A stretch of 64,000 nt of DNA from Izhakiella australiensis (GCF_002006995.1 NZ_MRUL01000006.1:124001-188000); one strand, 5' to 3'; positions 31,558 through 44,080 are shown, numbered from the stretch's first letter. Notes: generated by a model from the letters alone, not told the origin. Program-made: numbers and translations.

Positions 31558-32379
31558 TTATTTGAGCCCGCGCTCGCGACGGATCAGATCGTACGCCGCC
31601 TGAATGCTTTGCGCTTTCTGCTTGGCCATTTCCATCATCTGCGGCGGTAATCCCTTGGCAACCAACTTATCCGGATGATGCTCGCTCATCAGCTTGCGAT
31701 AGGCGCGTTTTACTGTGGTATTGTCATCATCTGGCTTCACCCCCAGCACGCTGCAGGCGTCTTGTAACGTCGGCCCGCGCGAGGATTGCTGATAACCCCC
31801 TTGCCGGCCATATCCCTGCCCCTGATCGCCGCCAAACTGCTGGCCGCTGGTCATCATACGCAGAAACTGATCGAACTGAACCTGAGAGATGCCCAGCTCC
31901 TCGGCAATAACGTATAACACCTGCCGCTCGTTGGGATGCAGCTGCCCGTCGGCAAATGCTGCCTGAATCTGTATTTCCAGGAACATACGAATCAGGTCAA
32001 AACGGCCAAAACAGACGCTTTTCAATTCACGCAGCTTCTGGCGCAGGGGGAAATCGCTCAGCTTTCCTTCACGGAAAGCCTGCTGCGCAGCGGTACGGGC
32101 TTCGCCGTGCAGCTGCATCCGATCCATCTGCAATGTCGCCATCTGAATATCAACGTCCGTCACCCGCCCTTTGGCTTTGGTCAGATGCCCCATGACCTGA
32201 TAAGTGGTGCGAAAAAACAGTGACTGGCGCTCCTGATTACTGGAGAAATAGCTCTGTCGCGGCACCGCTAGCGCTTTATCAACAAAATGCCCAATCACTA
32301 TCCCTGCCAGCACCGCCCAAAAACCGCCGCCGCTTAGTGAGCCAAGGACTAAACCAATAACTTTTCCCCAGTAGCGCAT
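31558..32379 (-). CDS. djlA: Membrane-anchored co-chaperone DjlA
   Basis: DjlA is a type III DnaJ protein that stimulates DnaK at the inner membrane and can activate Rcs signalling when overproduced. The 273-residue protein has one N-terminal membrane helix with the glycine-rich [20 protein letters not shown] (about residues 9-28), a TerB-like central domain ([19 protein letters not shown]), a Gly/Gln-rich linker near 175-200 and a C-terminal J domain with the HPD motif in SEHHPDKL. It is divergent from lptD, as in E. coli. Confidence 0.97.
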   Translation of the reverse strand: MRYWGKVIGLVLGSLSGGGFWAVLAGIVIGHFVDKALAVPRQSYFSSNQERQSLFFRTTYQVMGHLTKAKGRVTDVDIQMATLQMDRMQLHGEARTAAQQAFREGKLSDFPLRQKLRELKSVCFGRFDLIRMFLEIQIQAAFADGQLHPNERQVLYVIAEELGISQVQFDQFLRMMTSGQQFGGDQGQGYGRQGGYQQSSRGPTLQDACSVLGVKPDDDNTTVKRAYRKLMSEHHPDKLVAKGLPPQMMEMAKQKAQSIQAAYDLIRRERGLK

Positions 32380-32559
32380 AAACTCCTCAATTCGCCATGA
32401 AACCGGCTAAAAATTGCTTTATCATACTCGTCATTTATCTCAGCGCCTAACGGCAACGTGGAAAGCAAGGATTAACACTAGCGCAACGCTGTTGAGTGAG
32501 TTAGTCTCTGACCGTTTGTCGACTCGAAGCCAGTTATCACGGAATTTTTGATACCGCGT

Positions 32560-34932
32560 ATGAAAAAACGTTTACCTACCATGCTGGCCACGCTAATTGG
32601 CTCTGCAATTTACAGCCAGTACGGCCTTGCCGACGATCTTGCGTCTCAGTGTATGCTTGGCGTGCCGGAATACACTCGCCCCCTGATTCAGGGCGACACC
32701 AATGCTCTTCCGGTAACGATAAAATCTAAACAGGCCGACGGTAAATATCCTGATAATGCCGTATTTAGCGGCGATGTTGATGTTCAGCAAGGTAACAGCC
32801 GCCTTCAGTCTGACGAAGTACAGCTTCACCAGAAACAGCAGGATGGGCAGGCGACGGCGGTTCGGACCGTTGATGCCCTGGGGCACGTCCACTACGACGA
32901 TAATCAGGTAATTTTGCGCGGACCGAAAGCCTGGTCAAACCTGAACACCAAAGACACCAACGTCTGGGATGGCAAGTATCAGATGGTCGGGCGTCAGGGA
33001 CGCGGAACCGGCGATCAGATGAAGCAGCGCGACGATAATCGCTATACCATTCTGGAAAACGGTACCTTTACGACCTGCCTGCCGGGCAGCAATAGCTGGA
33101 GCGTTGCCGGCTCGGAAATTATTCACGACCGTAAAGAGCAACTGGCTGAGATCTGGAACGCCCGCGTTAAGATTGGTTCCGTGCCGATATTTTACAGCCC
33201 CTATCTGCAGCTGCCGGTGGGCGATCGCCGTCGTTCAGGCTTTTTGATCCCGAATATGAAGTTCGGCAATACCAGCGGCATTGAATTTATGCTGCCCTAT
33301 TACTGGAACATTGCGCCACAGGCGGATGCGACCATTACCCCGCACTACATTGAAAAACGGGGCTTCCAGTTACAAAACGAATTCCGCTATCTGAGCGAGG
33401 CCGGCGCGGGCATCGTGGAGTTCGATTACATGGGGTCGGACAGAGTTTACCGCAGCCGCATTGAAGACGGCCAGTATGCCGGCGACCCGAACGACAGCAA
33501 GCGCTGGATGTTCTACTGGCAGCATAACGGCGTATATGACAAGCACTGGCGTTTCAACGTCGACTATACCAAGGTTAGCGATCCTTACTATTTCAGCGAT
33601 CTGGATTCAACCTACGGCAACTCAACCGATGGCTATGCGACGCAGAAGTTCAGCCTTGGCTATGCCGACACCAACTGGGACGCCACCTTATCAACCAAGC
33701 AGTTCCAGGTATTTCAGCTCAACAGCGCCAACAACATCTATCGTGCCGAGCCGCAGCTCGATCTGAACTACTACAAAAATGACATCGGCCCGTTTGATAG
33801 CCATATTTACGCCCAGGCGGTGAAATTCACCAACGTCAATACCGACTACCCGGATGCAACGCGACTGCATATCGAACCGTCGATAAACCTGCCGCTGTCC
33901 AACGGCTGGGCCAGCCTGAATACTGAAGCCAAGCTGATGGCCACCCACTATCAGCAGGACGATATTGACTGGTACAACCGTCAGGTAGACAGCAATAACC
34001 AGCTGCGCGGCTCGGTTAACCGCGTAATGCCGCAGTTCAAAACCGATGGCAAACTGGTCTTTGACCGGGACATGGACTGGTCGCCCGGCTATACCCAAAC
34101 CCTTGAGCCGCGTTTGCAGTACCTGTACGTGCCCTATCGTAATCAGAGCGATATCAACGTCTATGACTCAACGCTGTTGCAAAGCGACTATAGCGGTCTG
34201 TTCCGCGATCGGAGCTACAGCGGCCTTGACCGCATTGCTTCCGCCAATCAGCTGACGACCGGGGTCACCACGCGAATTTATGATAACGATCTGGTGGAAC
34301 GTTTTAACGCTTCCGTAGGTCAAATCTATTCGTTTACGCCCTCGCGCACCGGCGTAACCAACAGCTATTTCGACGGCAATAAAGACAACACGGGTACCGT
34401 TATCTGGGCGGGCGACACCTACTGGAAGGTAAGCGATAACTGGTCAACGCGCGGCGGCCTGCAATATGACACCCGCCTGAACTCGGTGACCACCGGCAAC
34501 GCGGTACTGGAATATCGTCCCGATGCCGATCGCATGGTGCAGCTGAACTACCGTTATACCAGCCCACAGTATATTCAGGCCACGCTGCCGAATATTCAGA
34601 ATCCGGGCTATCAGCAGGGCATATCGCAGGTGGGCGCAACCGCCAGCTGGCCGTTTGCCGATTCCTGGGCGGTGGTGGGCGCCTGGTATTATGACACCAA
34701 AGCGAAGCAGCCGGCCGACCAGCTGCTTGGCGTGCAGTACAGTTCCTGCTGCTATGCCATACGCATTGGCTACGAACGTAAGATCACTAACTGGGATTAC
34801 ACGCGTGATGAAAGTAAATATGACAATAAAATCTCATTCAGTATTGAACTTCGCGGCCTGAGTTCTGACTACAGTCTGGGCACGGATAAGATGCTTCGAC
34901 AGGGCATCCTGCCTTACCAGCCCGCATTCTGA
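32560..34932 (+). CDS. lptD: LPS-assembly outer-membrane protein LptD
   Basis: LptD with LptE inserts lipopolysaccharide into the outer leaflet of the outer membrane. From ATG 32560 the protein has 790 residues: signal peptide ([24 protein letters not shown]), an OstA/LptA-like beta-jellyroll to about residue 220, and a large C-terminal barrel rich in alternating aromatic strands. Four cysteines needed for its disulfides are visible: one in SQCMLG, one in TTCLPGS and the pair in [12 protein letters not shown] four codons upstream is less likely because the chosen start matches E. coli. surA follows. Confidence 0.97.
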   Translation: MKKRLPTMLATLIGSAIYSQYGLADDLASQCMLGVPEYTRPLIQGDTNALPVTIKSKQADGKYPDNAVFSGDVDVQQGNSRLQSDEVQLHQKQQDGQATAVRTVDALGHVHYDDNQVILRGPKAWSNLNTKDTNVWDGKYQMVGRQGRGTGDQMKQRDDNRYTILENGTFTTCLPGSNSWSVAGSEIIHDRKEQLAEIWNARVKIGSVPIFYSPYLQLPVGDRRRSGFLIPNMKFGNTSGIEFMLPYYWNIAPQADATITPHYIEKRGFQLQNEFRYLSEAGAGIVEFDYMGSDRVYRSRIEDGQYAGDPNDSKRWMFYWQHNGVYDKHWRFNVDYTKVSDPYYFSDLDSTYGNSTDGYATQKFSLGYADTNWDATLSTKQFQVFQLNSANNIYRAEPQLDLNYYKNDIGPFDSHIYAQAVKFTNVNTDYPDATRLHIEPSINLPLSNGWASLNTEAKLMATHYQQDDIDWYNRQVDSNNQLRGSVNRVMPQFKTDGKLVFDRDMDWSPGYTQTLEPRLQYLYVPYRNQSDINVYDSTLLQSDYSGLFRDRSYSGLDRIASANQLTTGVTTRIYDNDLVERFNASVGQIYSFTPSRTGVTNSYFDGNKDNTGTVIWAGDTYWKVSDNWSTRGGLQYDTRLNSVTTGNAVLEYRPDADRMVQLNYRYTSPQYIQATLPNIQNPGYQQGISQVGATASWPFADSWAVVGAWYYDTKAKQPADQLLGVQYSSCCYAIRIGYERKITNWDYTRDESKYDNKISFSIELRGLSSDYSLGTDKMLRQGILPYQPAF

Positions 34933-34984
34933 TTGTGACGATTGACCAGTAAACCTGCAGTGCAGACAAACGAATGGAAAATGT

Positions 34985-36277
34985 ATGAAGATCTGGAGAA
35001 TGTTGATTCTCGGCCTGGCGCTCAGCGCTAACGTCGCGGTCGCCGCCCCACAAGTTATTAATAAAGTTGCCGCCGTGGTAAATAACGGCGTGGTATTAGA
35101 AAGTGACGTTGACAGCATGATGCAGTCGGTAAAAAGCCAGGCGCATGAAGCCGGTCAGCAGTTGCCAGACGATCGCACGCTGCGTCATCAGATCCTGGAA
35201 AAGCTGATAATGGACCAGATCCTGCTGCAGATGGCAAAGCAGGCCGGTATCCAAATCAGTGATGCTCAGCTGGATCAGGCCATTGCCAATATTGCCGAAC
35301 AAAATCATATGACCATGGACCAGCTGCGCAGCCGCCTGGCCTACGACGGTATGAATTACAATACCTATCGCGATCAGATCCGCAAAGAGATGTCGATTGC
35401 GGAAATTCGCAATAACGAAGTACGCCGTCGCATCACCATCCTGCCGCAGGAAGTGGATGCGCTGGCCAAACAGGTCGGCGATCAGAACGACGCTGGCGCC
35501 GAGTTTAACCTGAGCCAAATCTTACTGCCGCTGCCGGAGAATCCAACCCAGCAGCAGGTTGATGACCAGGAAAAACTGGCGCATCAGCTGGTGGATGAAG
35601 CCCGGAAAGGCGCTGACTTCGGCAAGCTGGCGATTACCTACTCTGCTGACCAGTCAGCCCTTAAGGGCGGCAATATGGGCTGGGGTCGTTTACAGGAAAT
35701 CCCCTCCCTGTTTGCCCAGGCGCTGGTTACCGCGAAAAAAGGTGAGATCATTGGCCCGATCCGCTCTGGCGTCGGCTTCCATATTCTGAAAGTTAACGAT
35801 ATTCGCGATAACAATAAGAGCATTTCGGTCACCGAAGTCCACGCTCGCCACATTCTGCTGCGGACGTCGCCGGTAATGACTGACGAGCAGGCCCGCGCCA
35901 AGCTGGAGCAGATTGCCAGCGAAATCCGCAGCGGTAAGCTGAACTTTGCCGCCGCCGCTCGCGAATACTCCCAGGATCCCGGCTCCGCCAACCAGGGCGG
36001 CGATCTGGGCTGGAGCTCGCCTGAAATGTTCGACCCGGCTTTCCGCGATGCGCTGCTGAAGCTGAAAAAAGGTGAGATGAGCGCACCGGTCCATTCAGCC
36101 TTCGGCTGGCACCTGATTCAGCTGCTGGATACGCGTAAGGTTGATAAAACCGATGCGGCTCAGAAAGAGCGCGCCTATCGCCTGCTGTTTAATCGTAAGT
36201 TTGCCGAAGAAGCGCAAACCTGGATGCAGGAACAGCGTGCCAGCGCCTATGTGAAAATTCTCGACCCGAATGCTTAA
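34985..36277 (+). CDS. surA: Periplasmic chaperone / peptidyl-prolyl isomerase SurA
   Basis: SurA escorts outer-membrane proteins, including LptD, through the periplasm. The 430-residue product starts with a signal peptide ending ...SANVAVA, has the N-terminal chaperone region with [18 protein letters not shown], and two parvulin domains recognisable by [16 protein letters not shown] near 225 and [16 protein letters not shown] near 340. It lies 52 bp after lptD and overlaps pdxA by 8 bp, the conserved envelope and cofactor operon of enterics. Confidence 0.98.
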   Translation: MKIWRMLILGLALSANVAVAAPQVINKVAAVVNNGVVLESDVDSMMQSVKSQAHEAGQQLPDDRTLRHQILEKLIMDQILLQMAKQAGIQISDAQLDQAIANIAEQNHMTMDQLRSRLAYDGMNYNTYRDQIRKEMSIAEIRNNEVRRRITILPQEVDALAKQVGDQNDAGAEFNLSQILLPLPENPTQQQVDDQEKLAHQLVDEARKGADFGKLAITYSADQSALKGGNMGWGRLQEIPSLFAQALVTAKKGEIIGPIRSGVGFHILKVNDIRDNNKSISVTEVHARHILLRTSPVMTDEQARAKLEQIASEIRSGKLNFAAAAREYSQDPGSANQGGDLGWSSPEMFDPAFRDALLKLKKGEMSAPVHSAFGWHLIQLLDTRKVDKTDAAQKERAYRLLFNRKFAEEAQTWMQEQRASAYVKILDPNA

Positions 36278-37262
36278 TAATGCCCGTGTGGTAATCACTC
36301 CCGGCGAGCCCGCCGGGATTGGGCCGGACCTGACGCTGACGCTAGCGCAGCGTGAATGGCCGGTCGAGCTGGTGGTCTGTGCTTCGCCCCAGCTGCTGCG
36401 TGAACGCGCTCAGCAGCTGGGGCTTTGCATTACGCTACGCGAATATCAACCCGGCGTAGCCGCTCAGCCGCAGCGAGCCGGCACGCTAACCGTTTTACCC
36501 GTCGAACTTCCCTGCCCGGTTAAGGCCGGCGAACTCTGTGTTGATAACAGCCATTACGTACTGGAAACCCTGGCGCGCGCCTGCGATGGCTGCCTGTCTG
36601 GTGAGTTTGCGGCGCTGATTACCGGACCGGTTCACAAAGGCGTGATTAACGATGCGGGTATTGCCTTTAGCGGCCATACCGAGTTCTTCGAACAGCGCGC
36701 AGGCTGCCAGCGTGTGGTCATGATGCTGGCAACCGAAAAGCTGCGCGTGGCGCTGGCGACCACGCATCTGCCGTTGAAAGATGTTTCTGCGGCAATCAGC
36801 CGGGAAAGCCTGCATCAGGTCATACAGATTCTCCACCGCGACCTGCAGCAGAAGTTTGGTAAAGCGCAGCCGCATATTCTGGTGTGCGGGCTTAATCCTC
36901 ATGCCGGCGAAAGCGGGCATATGGGGCACGAGGAAATTGATACTATTATTCCGGCGCTCAACGATCTGCGCGAGCAGGGAATGATGCTGAGCGGTCCATT
37001 GCCTGCGGATACGCTGTTTCAGCCCAAATATCTGCAAAATGCCGACGCGGTACTGGCGATGTATCACGATCAGGGGCTGCCAGTGCTAAAATATCAGGGG
37101 TTCGGTCGCGCGGTGAATATCACCCTTGGCCTGCCATTTATCCGCACTTCCGTCGATCACGGCACGGCGCTTGAACTGGCTGGCCGGGGCGAGGCAGATG
37201 CGGGCAGCTTTATTACGGCGCTTAACCTCGCCATCAGTATGATAAAAACCAGTAATGAATAA
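36270..37262 (+). CDS. pdxA: 4-hydroxythreonine-4-phosphate dehydrogenase
   Basis: PdxA oxidises 4-phosphohydroxy-L-threonine in the DXP-dependent pathway to pyridoxal phosphate. The 330-residue protein begins with [15 protein letters not shown] and carries the metal-ligand histidines in ATTHLPLKD near 165, [13 protein letters not shown] near 208 and [12 protein letters not shown] near 263. It overlaps surA and rsmA by 8 bp on each side, implying coupled translation. Confidence 0.98.
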   Translation: MLNNARVVITPGEPAGIGPDLTLTLAQREWPVELVVCASPQLLRERAQQLGLCITLREYQPGVAAQPQRAGTLTVLPVELPCPVKAGELCVDNSHYVLETLARACDGCLSGEFAALITGPVHKGVINDAGIAFSGHTEFFEQRAGCQRVVMMLATEKLRVALATTHLPLKDVSAAISRESLHQVIQILHRDLQQKFGKAQPHILVCGLNPHAGESGHMGHEEIDTIIPALNDLREQGMMLSGPLPADTLFQPKYLQNADAVLAMYHDQGLPVLKYQGFGRAVNITLGLPFIRTSVDHGTALELAGRGEADAGSFITALNLAISMIKTSNE

Positions 37263-38073
37263 TCGAGTTCATCAGGGCCACTTCGCCCGCAAACGCTTCG
37301 GACAGAACTTCCTGAACGATAGCTATATCATCGACAGTATTGTTGCCGCGATTCAGCCGCGAAAAGATCAGACAATGGTTGAAATCGGCCCGGGCCTTGG
37401 CGCACTGACCGAACCGGTCGGTGAAAAAGTCGACGCACTCACGGTCATTGAACTTGACCGTGATCTGGCTGCGCGCCTGAAAACGCACCCGTTTCTGGGG
37501 CCGAAGTTAACCATTTTCCAGCAGGATGCCATGAGCTTCGATTTCGCCGCGTACGCCAGCGAAAAAGGCCAGCCGCTGCGGGTATTCGGCAACCTGCCCT
37601 ACAACATCTCCACGCCGCTGATGTTCCACCTTTTCAGCTATGCAAATGCCATTCAGGATATGCATTTTATGCTGCAAAAAGAGGTGGTAAACCGTCTGGT
37701 TGCCGGACCCGGCAGCAAAGCCTATGGCCGGCTGAGCGTGATGGCGCAATATTACTGCCAGATAATTCCGGTACTTGAAGTGCCGCCAGAGTCATTCACT
37801 CCGGCACCGAAAGTAGATTCAGCCGTCGTACGCCTGGCGCCCCACGCGACCATCGCCAATCCGGTTGAAGATATACGCAAGCTGAGCCACATCACCACCA
37901 CCGCATTTGGTCAGCGCCGCAAGACGCTGCGTAACTCGCTGAGCAATCTGTTCAGCGCTGACGCGCTGGATGAGTTGAATATCAACGCCACCCTTCGCGC
38001 TGAAAATCTCAGCGTGGCGCAATACTGCCAGTTAGCAAACTGGCTGAGCGCCCATCCGGCGGCAGGAGAATAA
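37255..38073 (+). CDS. rsmA: 16S rRNA (adenine(1518)-N6/adenine(1519)-N6)-dimethyltransferase
   Basis: RsmA (KsgA) dimethylates two adjacent adenines at the 3' end of 16S rRNA late in 30S assembly. The 272-residue protein has the SAM motif [14 protein letters not shown] near residue 42, the catalytic NLPYNIST near 113 and the start [18 protein letters not shown] typical of the family. Its loss confers kasugamycin resistance in E. coli; all signature residues are intact here. Confidence 0.98.
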   Translation: MNNRVHQGHFARKRFGQNFLNDSYIIDSIVAAIQPRKDQTMVEIGPGLGALTEPVGEKVDALTVIELDRDLAARLKTHPFLGPKLTIFQQDAMSFDFAAYASEKGQPLRVFGNLPYNISTPLMFHLFSYANAIQDMHFMLQKEVVNRLVAGPGSKAYGRLSVMAQYYCQIIPVLEVPPESFTPAPKVDSAVVRLAPHATIANPVEDIRKLSHITTTAFGQRRKTLRNSLSNLFSADALDELNINATLRAENLSVAQYCQLANWLSAHPAAGE

Positions 38074-38077
38074 CAGC

Positions 38078-38455
38078 ATGAATGAATCGTCCCGTATTTG
38101 CATTCAGGTCCAGAGTGTTTATGTCGCCTCGCAGTCGGTACCGGCTGAAGAACGCTACGTATTCGCCTACACCATAACTATTCGCAATCTCGGGCGCGAC
38201 AGCATTCAGCTGCTCAATCGTTACTGGCTTATCACCAATGGCAACGGCCGGGAAACCGAAGTGCAGGGTGAAGGCGTAATCGGTGAGCAGCCGCATATCG
38301 CTGCGGGCAGCGAATTTCAATATACCAGCGGCGCTATTTTGGAAACGCCGATGGGCACCATGCAAGGCTATTATGAAATGCAGGACACGGAAGGTCAGCG
38401 TTTTCAGGTCGATATTCCGGTATTCCGCCTTGCCATTGAATCCTGCATTCATTAA
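38078..38455 (+). CDS. apaG: ApaG protein (DUF525)
   Basis: ApaG is a small 125-residue protein with a fibronectin-III-like fold, found beside apaH in enterics. Conserved features are [20 protein letters not shown], the [23 protein letters not shown] segment and MQGYYEM near 105. Its biochemical role is not firmly established; related domains occur in some F-box proteins. It follows rsmA by 4 bp and precedes apaH by 63 bp. Confidence 0.96.
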   Translation: MNESSRICIQVQSVYVASQSVPAEERYVFAYTITIRNLGRDSIQLLNRYWLITNGNGRETEVQGEGVIGEQPHIAAGSEFQYTSGAILETPMGTMQGYYEMQDTEGQRFQVDIPVFRLAIESCIH

Positions 38456-38518
38456 CCCATAACCTACTTTTTCATCGTCCAGCGGCCTCTGCCGCCGCTG
38501 ACGTATTGGGATTTGCGC

Positions 38519-39349
38519 ATGAGCACCTATTTAGTCGGGGATATACACGGTTGCTTTGATGAACTGCAATCGTTGCTGCAACAGGTTAATTTCGATCCAC
38601 AACAGGACGTACTCTGGCTAACCGGCGATCTGGTGGCACGCGGACCGGCATCGCTGGACGTACTGCGCTACGTCAAATCGCTTGGCTCTTCGGCCAGGCT
38701 GGTGTTGGGCAACCATGATTTACATTTGCTGGCAGTGTTCGCCGGCATTACCCGCAATAAACCTAAAGATCGGCTCAATTTACTGCTGGAAGCGGAAGAT
38801 GCCGATCAGCTGATTAACTGGCTGCGTCGCCAGCCGCTGCTGCAGGTCGATGACGAGAAAAAGCTGGTGATGGCCCACGCGGGTATTACCCCGCAATGGG
38901 ACATTGCGACCGCAAAACGCTGCGCAGGCGAAGTTGAAAAAGTGCTGGCCAGCGATAGCTATCCGCTGTTTCTTGACGCTATGTATGGCGATATGCCCAA
39001 CAACTGGTCGGAAGAACTGAGCGGCCTGTCGCGCCTGCGCTTTATCAGCAATGCGCTAACCCGTATGCGCTACTGCTTCCCTAACGGGCAGCTGGATATG
39101 ATTTGTAAAGAGCCGCCGGAGCAGGCCACGCCGCCGCTAAAACCCTGGTTTACTATCCCCGGCCCGGTCACCGATGAATACACGGTGATTTTCGGCCACT
39201 GGGCCTCGCTGGAAGGTAAAGGCACACCGCCTGGCGTGATCGGTCTGGATACCGGCTGCTGCTGGGGTGGCCCGCTGACCCTGCTGCGCTGGGAAGACAA
39301 AAGCATTTTCAGCCAGCCGTCCAACCGTCAGGATGTGATGGAAGAATAG
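38519..39349 (+). CDS. apaH: Bis(5'-nucleosyl)-tetraphosphatase, symmetrical
   Basis: ApaH hydrolyses Ap4A to two ADP and also removes Np4 caps from RNA. The calcineurin-like metal motifs are GDIHGCFDE near residue 7, GDLVARGP near 35, LGNHDLHLL near 62 and the late [12 protein letters not shown] use ATG 38519, with GGGA 7 bp upstream, giving [12 protein letters not shown] and 276 residues (E. coli 280); a TTG two codons upstream is disfavoured. It converges on folA. Confidence 0.97.
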   Translation: MSTYLVGDIHGCFDELQSLLQQVNFDPQQDVLWLTGDLVARGPASLDVLRYVKSLGSSARLVLGNHDLHLLAVFAGITRNKPKDRLNLLLEAEDADQLINWLRRQPLLQVDDEKKLVMAHAGITPQWDIATAKRCAGEVEKVLASDSYPLFLDAMYGDMPNNWSEELSGLSRLRFISNALTRMRYCFPNGQLDMICKEPPEQATPPLKPWFTIPGPVTDEYTVIFGHWASLEGKGTPPGVIGLDTGCCWGGPLTLLRWEDKSIFSQPSNRQDVMEE

Positions 39350-39381
39350 CCGATGTGTTGCCACGGCTAAGGGTGAAATCA

Positions 39382-39420
39382 ACAACGCCTGCCGCAGCAG
39401 TGCTGAGCGGCAGGCGTTGT
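39382..39420. terminator. Strong hairpin between convergent apaH and folA
   Basis: ACAACGCCTGCCGC and GCGGCAGGCGTTGT form a perfect 14-bp stem with an 11-nt loop midway between the two stops. There is no U-tract, so it may act as a shared 3'-end barrier and not as a classic intrinsic terminator. Confidence 0.6.
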
Positions 39421-39466
39421 GGTATCTGGCTTTACTTAGCGATGTTCAGCGCAAGGCCCGGCTGAC

Positions 39467-39946
39467 TCAGCGGCGCTCAAGTATTTCCCAGCAGTAGCCG
39501 TGACTGTTCTTTTCATCCGCATCGTGGAATTCGCTGAAAGTAGATTGCCACTGAACCGGCTCATAGTCAGGAAAATGCGTATCGCCATCCACTTCGGCAT
39601 CAATATGGGTAAGGTACAAACGATTTGCCTTGTCGATGAACTGGCGGTAAATATCGCCGCCGCCGATAATCATCACCTCTTCCACCTCACCGGCCGCCGT
39701 CAGCGCCTCCTGTAGCGAGCTGACCCATATCGCGCCTTCATCGCTGCCGCTCTGGCGGCTGATAACGATGTTTTTGCGCCCGGGCAGCGGACGGCCGATT
39801 GACTCCCAGGTACGACGCCCCATGATAACCGGCTTATTTAACGTATGTTTCTTAAACCAGGCCAGATCCGCAGGCAGGTGCCACGGCATTGCATTTTCCA
39901 TACCAATCACACGGTCTGCCGCCATGGCGGCAATCAGGCTTATCAT
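39467..39946 (-). CDS. folA: Dihydrofolate reductase
   Basis: FolA reduces dihydrofolate to tetrahydrofolate and is the trimethoprim target. From the ATG at 39946 the product is [25 protein letters not shown] with 159 residues, exactly the E. coli length; the open frame extends about 30 codons further but lacks homology. The catalytic Asp near 27 (PADLAWFK), [17 protein letters not shown] near 43-59 and [11 protein letters not shown] near 94 are intact. An adjacent ATG at 39949 is an alternative. Confidence 0.97.
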   Translation of the reverse strand: MISLIAAMAADRVIGMENAMPWHLPADLAWFKKHTLNKPVIMGRRTWESIGRPLPGRKNIVISRQSGSDEGAIWVSSLQEALTAAGEVEEVMIIGGGDIYRQFIDKANRLYLTHIDAEVDGDTHFPDYEPVQWQSTFSEFHDADEKNSHGYCWEILERR

Positions 39947-39981
39947 CATCCATAAACTCACAGGGTGGAAAAATTCGCGCC

Positions 39982-40010
39982 ATAATACGCAAAGGCGAAA
40001 CTTTCGTCGA
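39982..40010 (-). promoter_or_regulatory. Probable folA promoter
   Basis: On the minus strand TCGACG (40010-40005) and TATTAT (39987-39982) are spaced by 17 bp, about 36 bp upstream of the folA start. The -10 differs from consensus at one base; the -35 matches at four of six. Confidence 0.6.
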
Positions 40011-40207
40011 TAGGTTCTGTACGGGATTTTTATTAACAATGGTGTATTTTTGTCCGGCGATAAAACCGATTCAGAAGCTCAGGCTGCGGGGCAAATCTCA
40101 TTAAAGCGGGCCCGTTTTCGCACCGGCGCCCGACAGCCAAATGCGGCGTCGCCCGGCGCCTGCTTTTCAGGCAGATCCACCAGGCTACAAATCGCCTGCG
40201 GCCCTTG

Positions 40208-40522
40208 TTACTCGAGGAAAAAAACCGCCTGCAGGTCATCGCTGACCGGGCTGTTGTCGGCGTTGGCCGGCATCAGCTCGCGCATTGATGCCCACCAGCG
40301 CTGGCAAACCTCCGTCTGAGCAACCGCCTGCCAGCGGGCTTCAGACTCAATCTCCACATAGCCAAACAGCAGATGACGCCGCCGATCGAGAAAAATGCTG
40401 TAATGGTGGGCGCCATGGGCTTTCAGGGTGGCGGCCAGCTCCGGCCAGATCGGGTTATGACGCTGCTGATAGGCCATGACGCAGTGAGGAAACACCTGCA
40501 TCACAAAGGCCTTACGCAACAC
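40208..40522 (-). CDS. rhaM: L-rhamnose mutarotase
   Basis: RhaM interconverts alpha- and beta-L-rhamnose, speeding uptake into the pathway. Starting at GTG 40522 the protein reads [13 protein letters not shown] and has 104 residues, the E. coli length; GGAGG lies about 6 bp upstream inside rhaD. Family motifs are [22 protein letters not shown] near 20-41 and [20 protein letters not shown]. The gene overlaps rhaD by 11 bp and is last in rhaBADM. The gene-free 260 bp to folA hold no strong terminator. Confidence 0.94.
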   Translation of the reverse strand: MLRKAFVMQVFPHCVMAYQQRHNPIWPELAATLKAHGAHHYSIFLDRRRHLLFGYVEIESEARWQAVAQTEVCQRWWASMRELMPANADNSPVSDDLQAVFFLE

Positions 40523-41354
40523 CGGCCGCCTCCACGTCCAGCGCCGCCTGCCAGGGCTCCACGGCAAAACGTTTGCCCAGGTCAATCAGCTGCGCGCGAC
40601 TGATCGTCTGACGTATGCCGCCCATCGACAGCACTTTCACCACCACTTCGGACGACTTTTCCGCGGTATCAATCAGGCCAAAGGTTTCATCCAGCGTCGG
40701 CCCGGCGCCAAAAATGCCGTGGAAAGGCCACATCACCAGGCTGTGCGACTGCATTTTTTCGGCGGTGGCGGCGCCGATACCATCGGTTCCTGGCACCATC
40801 CAGGAAACGATGCCGACGCCGTCGGGGAAGACAACCAGACACTCAGTGCTTCCTTCCCACAGCAGGCGAGTAAAGCGCGCCTCATCCAGACTGACCACAT
40901 AACTTAGCGCCATAAAGTTGGTCGCGTGGCAATGCATAATCACCCGGTCATGGCCGTTGGTGAGCGTTTTACGCACCGCGTGGGACTGAAAATGCGAGGC
41001 CAGTTCGGAAGTCGGCAAACCGCCGTTAATCAGCCCCCAGTGAATTTTGTAGGACAGGCCGCGCTCATCCACCTGCAATAACGCCAGGCTATCAGCAGGA
41101 TCGAGCGGCACATTGCGGAAAAACTTACCGGAGCCGGTGACCAGAAACCAGCAGTTAGCCAGGCCGGGCGCCGGCTGAGTTAATTCCACGCAGCGCGGGT
41201 CTGCGGCAAATTCATGATGAAAAGGCGCCACCTCTTCCGCCAGTAGCCTCAGGCTGACGTTACCGCCGTTGCGCTCGTCCCAGCCTTTAAGCCACATATC
41301 ACCGGTTGCTTTAACCATGCCCTGAACAAACCAGGATGAAAGAATATTTTGCAT
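40512..41354 (-). CDS. rhaD: Rhamnulose-1-phosphate aldolase
   Basis: RhaD cleaves L-rhamnulose 1-phosphate into dihydroxyacetone phosphate and L-lactaldehyde. The 280-residue class II aldolase (E. coli 274) shows the zinc-binding histidine pair in [13 protein letters not shown] near residue 141, [10 protein letters not shown] near 72-81 and the third zinc ligand in [11 protein letters not shown] near 212. It follows rhaA after 9 bp. Its lactaldehyde product is the substrate of AldA encoded at 47.5 kb. Confidence 0.97.
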   Translation of the reverse strand: MQNILSSWFVQGMVKATGDMWLKGWDERNGGNVSLRLLAEEVAPFHHEFAADPRCVELTQPAPGLANCWFLVTGSGKFFRNVPLDPADSLALLQVDERGLSYKIHWGLINGGLPTSELASHFQSHAVRKTLTNGHDRVIMHCHATNFMALSYVVSLDEARFTRLLWEGSTECLVVFPDGVGIVSWMVPGTDGIGAATAEKMQSHSLVMWPFHGIFGAGPTLDETFGLIDTAEKSSEVVVKVLSMGGIRQTISRAQLIDLGKRFAVEPWQAALDVEAAGVA

Positions 41355-41363
41355 ATGCTGCCC

Positions 41364-42626
41364 TTAACGTTGAGTCAGAATCTGTTGTTCATACTGGCGG
41401 ATGTCGCTCAGCCAGTCCGCGCCGATCGGGACATCGCTGCGCAGGCACCACGCGTCCCATACCGCCTGCCACGGCAGCGTTTTCAACTCTTCAAGCAGCG
41501 CCAGGCGCGCGGTGTAGTCACCGCTGTTTTCCAGCTTTTTCAACGCATCGACCGGCTCCAGCAGCGCGCGCAGCAGCGCTTTTTTGCTATTGCGCGTGCC
41601 GATGACCCAGGCCGCAACGCGGTTAATCGACGCGTCAAAGAAATCCAGCCCAATGTGGACGCGGTCAAACAGCTGCTGACGCACGATTTCGTTCGCGATC
41701 GCCTGGGTTTCATCATCCAGCAGCACCACGTGATCGCTATCCCAGCGTACCGGCCGGCTGACGTGGAGCAGCAGGCGAGGAACGTAGAGCATGGCGGAAG
41801 AAATCTTGTCTGAGATGACTTCCGTCGGGTGGAAGTGGCCGGCATCCAGCGTCAGAGCAATCTGACGTGAGGCAGCATAGCCAAGGCAAAACTCGTTGGA
41901 GCCAACGGTGTAACTTTCAGCGCCAATACCGAACAGTTTGCTTTCTACCGCATCAATATGGTGCGCCGGGTTTAATTTTTCGCTGATGATGTCATCAATG
42001 GCGTTCATCAGGCGCTGACGCGGCGCGAAGCGATCTACGGTCAGATCTTTCATGCCGTCCGGCACCCAGATATTCATGACCGAAGGCGTTCCCAGCTGCT
42101 CGCCAAACCAGGCGGAGATATGCCGGCTGGCCTTGCAATGGTCAATCCAGAAGCGGCGTACCGCAGCATCCTGATGCGCGAGGGTAAACCCATCGGCGCT
42201 TTTAGCATGGGAAAAACAGGTTGGGTTAAAATCCAGCCCGACCTTGCGCTGGCGCGCCCAGTCAACCCAACCGGCGAAATGACGCGGCTCAATGGCGTCG
42301 CGCTCTACTGGCGAGTCGCTTTCCAGATAAATGGCGTGAAGGTTGAGCCGCTTTGGTCCGGGGATCAGCGCCATCGCTTTATCAATATCCGCACGCAGCT
42401 CCCCCGCATTCCGTGCCCGACCGGGATAATTACCCGTCGCCTGAATTCCACCGGTCAACTCACCCTGGGGGTTTTCGAAGCCGCGAACGTCATCCCCTTG
42501 CCAGCAATGCATGGAAATCGGCAGGCTATCCAGCCGGGTCAGCGCCGCCTCCACGTCAATTCCGTTATCCGCGTAGCGCTGCTTCGCCAGCGCAAAAGCC
42601 TGTTCAATTGGCCTGGTCATATGCAA
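41364..42626 (-). CDS. rhaA: L-rhamnose isomerase
   Basis: RhaA converts L-rhamnose to L-rhamnulose with a two-metal TIM-barrel active site. The 420-residue protein (E. coli 419) contains [16 protein letters not shown] near 38, [20 protein letters not shown] near 155, and the metal-site stretches [17 protein letters not shown] near 263 and HVGLD-like [18 protein letters not shown] near 322. It overlaps rhaB by 10 bp. Confidence 0.97.
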   Translation of the reverse strand: MHMTRPIEQAFALAKQRYADNGIDVEAALTRLDSLPISMHCWQGDDVRGFENPQGELTGGIQATGNYPGRARNAGELRADIDKAMALIPGPKRLNLHAIYLESDSPVERDAIEPRHFAGWVDWARQRKVGLDFNPTCFSHAKSADGFTLAHQDAAVRRFWIDHCKASRHISAWFGEQLGTPSVMNIWVPDGMKDLTVDRFAPRQRLMNAIDDIISEKLNPAHHIDAVESKLFGIGAESYTVGSNEFCLGYAASRQIALTLDAGHFHPTEVISDKISSAMLYVPRLLLHVSRPVRWDSDHVVLLDDETQAIANEIVRQQLFDRVHIGLDFFDASINRVAAWVIGTRNSKKALLRALLEPVDALKKLENSGDYTARLALLEELKTLPWQAVWDAWCLRSDVPIGADWLSDIRQYEQQILTQR

Positions 42627-44080
42627 AGTTCCTTAGTGGGTTGAGTCAGCGCCTGAAAGCGCGGCCAGCAGGCGGCAAGGGCGCTGTTATGCTGAGGCGC
42701 AAAGCGAGTCAGAACCTCGTTTTGCCTTATACAACGACGAAAGGCGGCAGCATCCGCCAGCTCACCGCTGGCAATAAGCTGCGCGCCAATATTGCCGAGC
42801 GCTGATGCCTCTACCGGGCCGGCGATAACCGGCAGCTGGCAGGCATCGGCGCAAAGCTGATTAAGCAGCGCATTCTGGCTGCCGCCGCCGACAATATGGA
42901 TCTGTTTAAAGGGACGACCATGATGCTGAGTCAGACGCTGCATGACCTGGCGATAAAACAGCGCCAGGCTGTCAAAAATGCAGCGCGCCAGCGCCGCTTC
43001 ACTCTGCGGGATCGCCATGCTCTGTGCGGCGCAAGCATCCTGAATCTCCCGCACCATGCTGGCTGGATGAATAAAGCGCCCATCGTTGGGATTGATCAGC
43101 GAACGTCCGACCGGCAGCTGAGAGACATCGTTGATGAGCTTGTTCAGGTCGCTGATGTTCAGTTCGTCGCAGACCTGCTGCAACAGCCAGAGTCCCATAA
43201 TATTTTTCAGCACCCGGTAACGCCCCTCCACGCCGCCTTCATTAGTCAGGTTATCGGCAAGGGCCGCCGCATCGCTGCACGGTCGCGGGCTTTCAAATCC
43301 CATCAGTGACCAGGTGCCGGAGCTAAGATAAAGACTGTCTTCGTCGCCAAGCGGCGTCGCCAGCACCGCGCTCGCCGTGTCATGGGTCGCCACGGCCACC
43401 ACGGGAACCGGCTGAGCGCCAGCGGGTTGCCACAAACCTACCTGGTTTCCTGGCTGGCATGGCGCGCCAAACCAGGCGGCTTTTGCGCCGCACCAGTCCA
43501 GCAGCTCCGGGTCCCATTGTCCACTTTGCAAATTGAGCAGTTGGGTGGTGGTGGCGTTGGTATATTCCCAGTTCATTTTGCCCGTCAGACGCCAGGCGAG
43601 ATAGTCAGGGATCATCAAAGCATGGGCGACTTTTCGATGCAGCTGCGGTTCGGCATCGGCAAAAGCGCGCAGCTGATAGAGGGTGTTAAAAGGCAGGAAC
43701 TGAATGCCGGTGCGCTGATAGAGCCAGTCGCGACCCAGCTCCCGCTGCGCCCTGGCCAGCACGCCGTCGGTACGAACATCACGATAGGAAACGCAGGGGC
43801 CAAGCCGTTTACCCTGTTTATCCAGCATCACCAGGTCCACGCCCCAAGTGTCAATACCCAGGCTGTCAGGAACAACCGGCAGCGTCGTCAGTCCCCGAAC
43901 AACGTCCGCTTCCAGCGCGTCGATATCCCAGCATTGATAATTCTGGCGTTGCTGCTGTTGGTTAACGAAGCGGTGATGCTCTTCCAGCATCAGCGAGCCG
44001 CTCTCGCTGTCGAAGCGCGCCAGCATCACGCGACCGCTTGATGCGCCAAGATCCACTGCTGCAATGTGTCGAATTGTCAT
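42617..44080 (-). CDS. rhaB: Rhamnulokinase
   Basis: RhaB phosphorylates L-rhamnulose at O1 with ATP. The 487-residue FGGY-family kinase starts with [15 protein letters not shown], includes [17 protein letters not shown] near 78, [15 protein letters not shown]-like [17 protein letters not shown] near 165 and the nucleotide-site [18 protein letters not shown] near 400. It is the first gene of rhaBADM and starts 310 bp from the divergent rhaS. Confidence 0.97.
   Translation of the reverse strand: MTIRHIAAVDLGASSGRVMLARFDSESGSLMLEEHHRFVNQQQQRQNYQCWDIDALEADVVRGLTTLPVVPDSLGIDTWGVDLVMLDKQGKRLGPCVSYRDVRTDGVLARAQRELGRDWLYQRTGIQFLPFNTLYQLRAFADAEPQLHRKVAHALMIPDYLAWRLTGKMNWEYTNATTTQLLNLQSGQWDPELLDWCGAKAAWFGAPCQPGNQVGLWQPAGAQPVPVVAVATHDTASAVLATPLGDEDSLYLSSGTWSLMGFESPRPCSDAAALADNLTNEGGVEGRYRVLKNIMGLWLLQQVCDELNISDLNKLINDVSQLPVGRSLINPNDGRFIHPASMVREIQDACAAQSMAIPQSEAALARCIFDSLALFYRQVMQRLTQHHGRPFKQIHIVGGGSQNALLNQLCADACQLPVIAGPVEASALGNIGAQLIASGELADAAAFRRCIRQNEVLTRFAPQHNSALAACWPRFQALTQPTKELCI

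Noticed and set aside
32380-32559. Sigma-E promoter for lptD
   Set aside because: A TCTGA-like -10 is present near 32513, but no GGAACTT-type -35 lies at the required distance, so I do not claim it.
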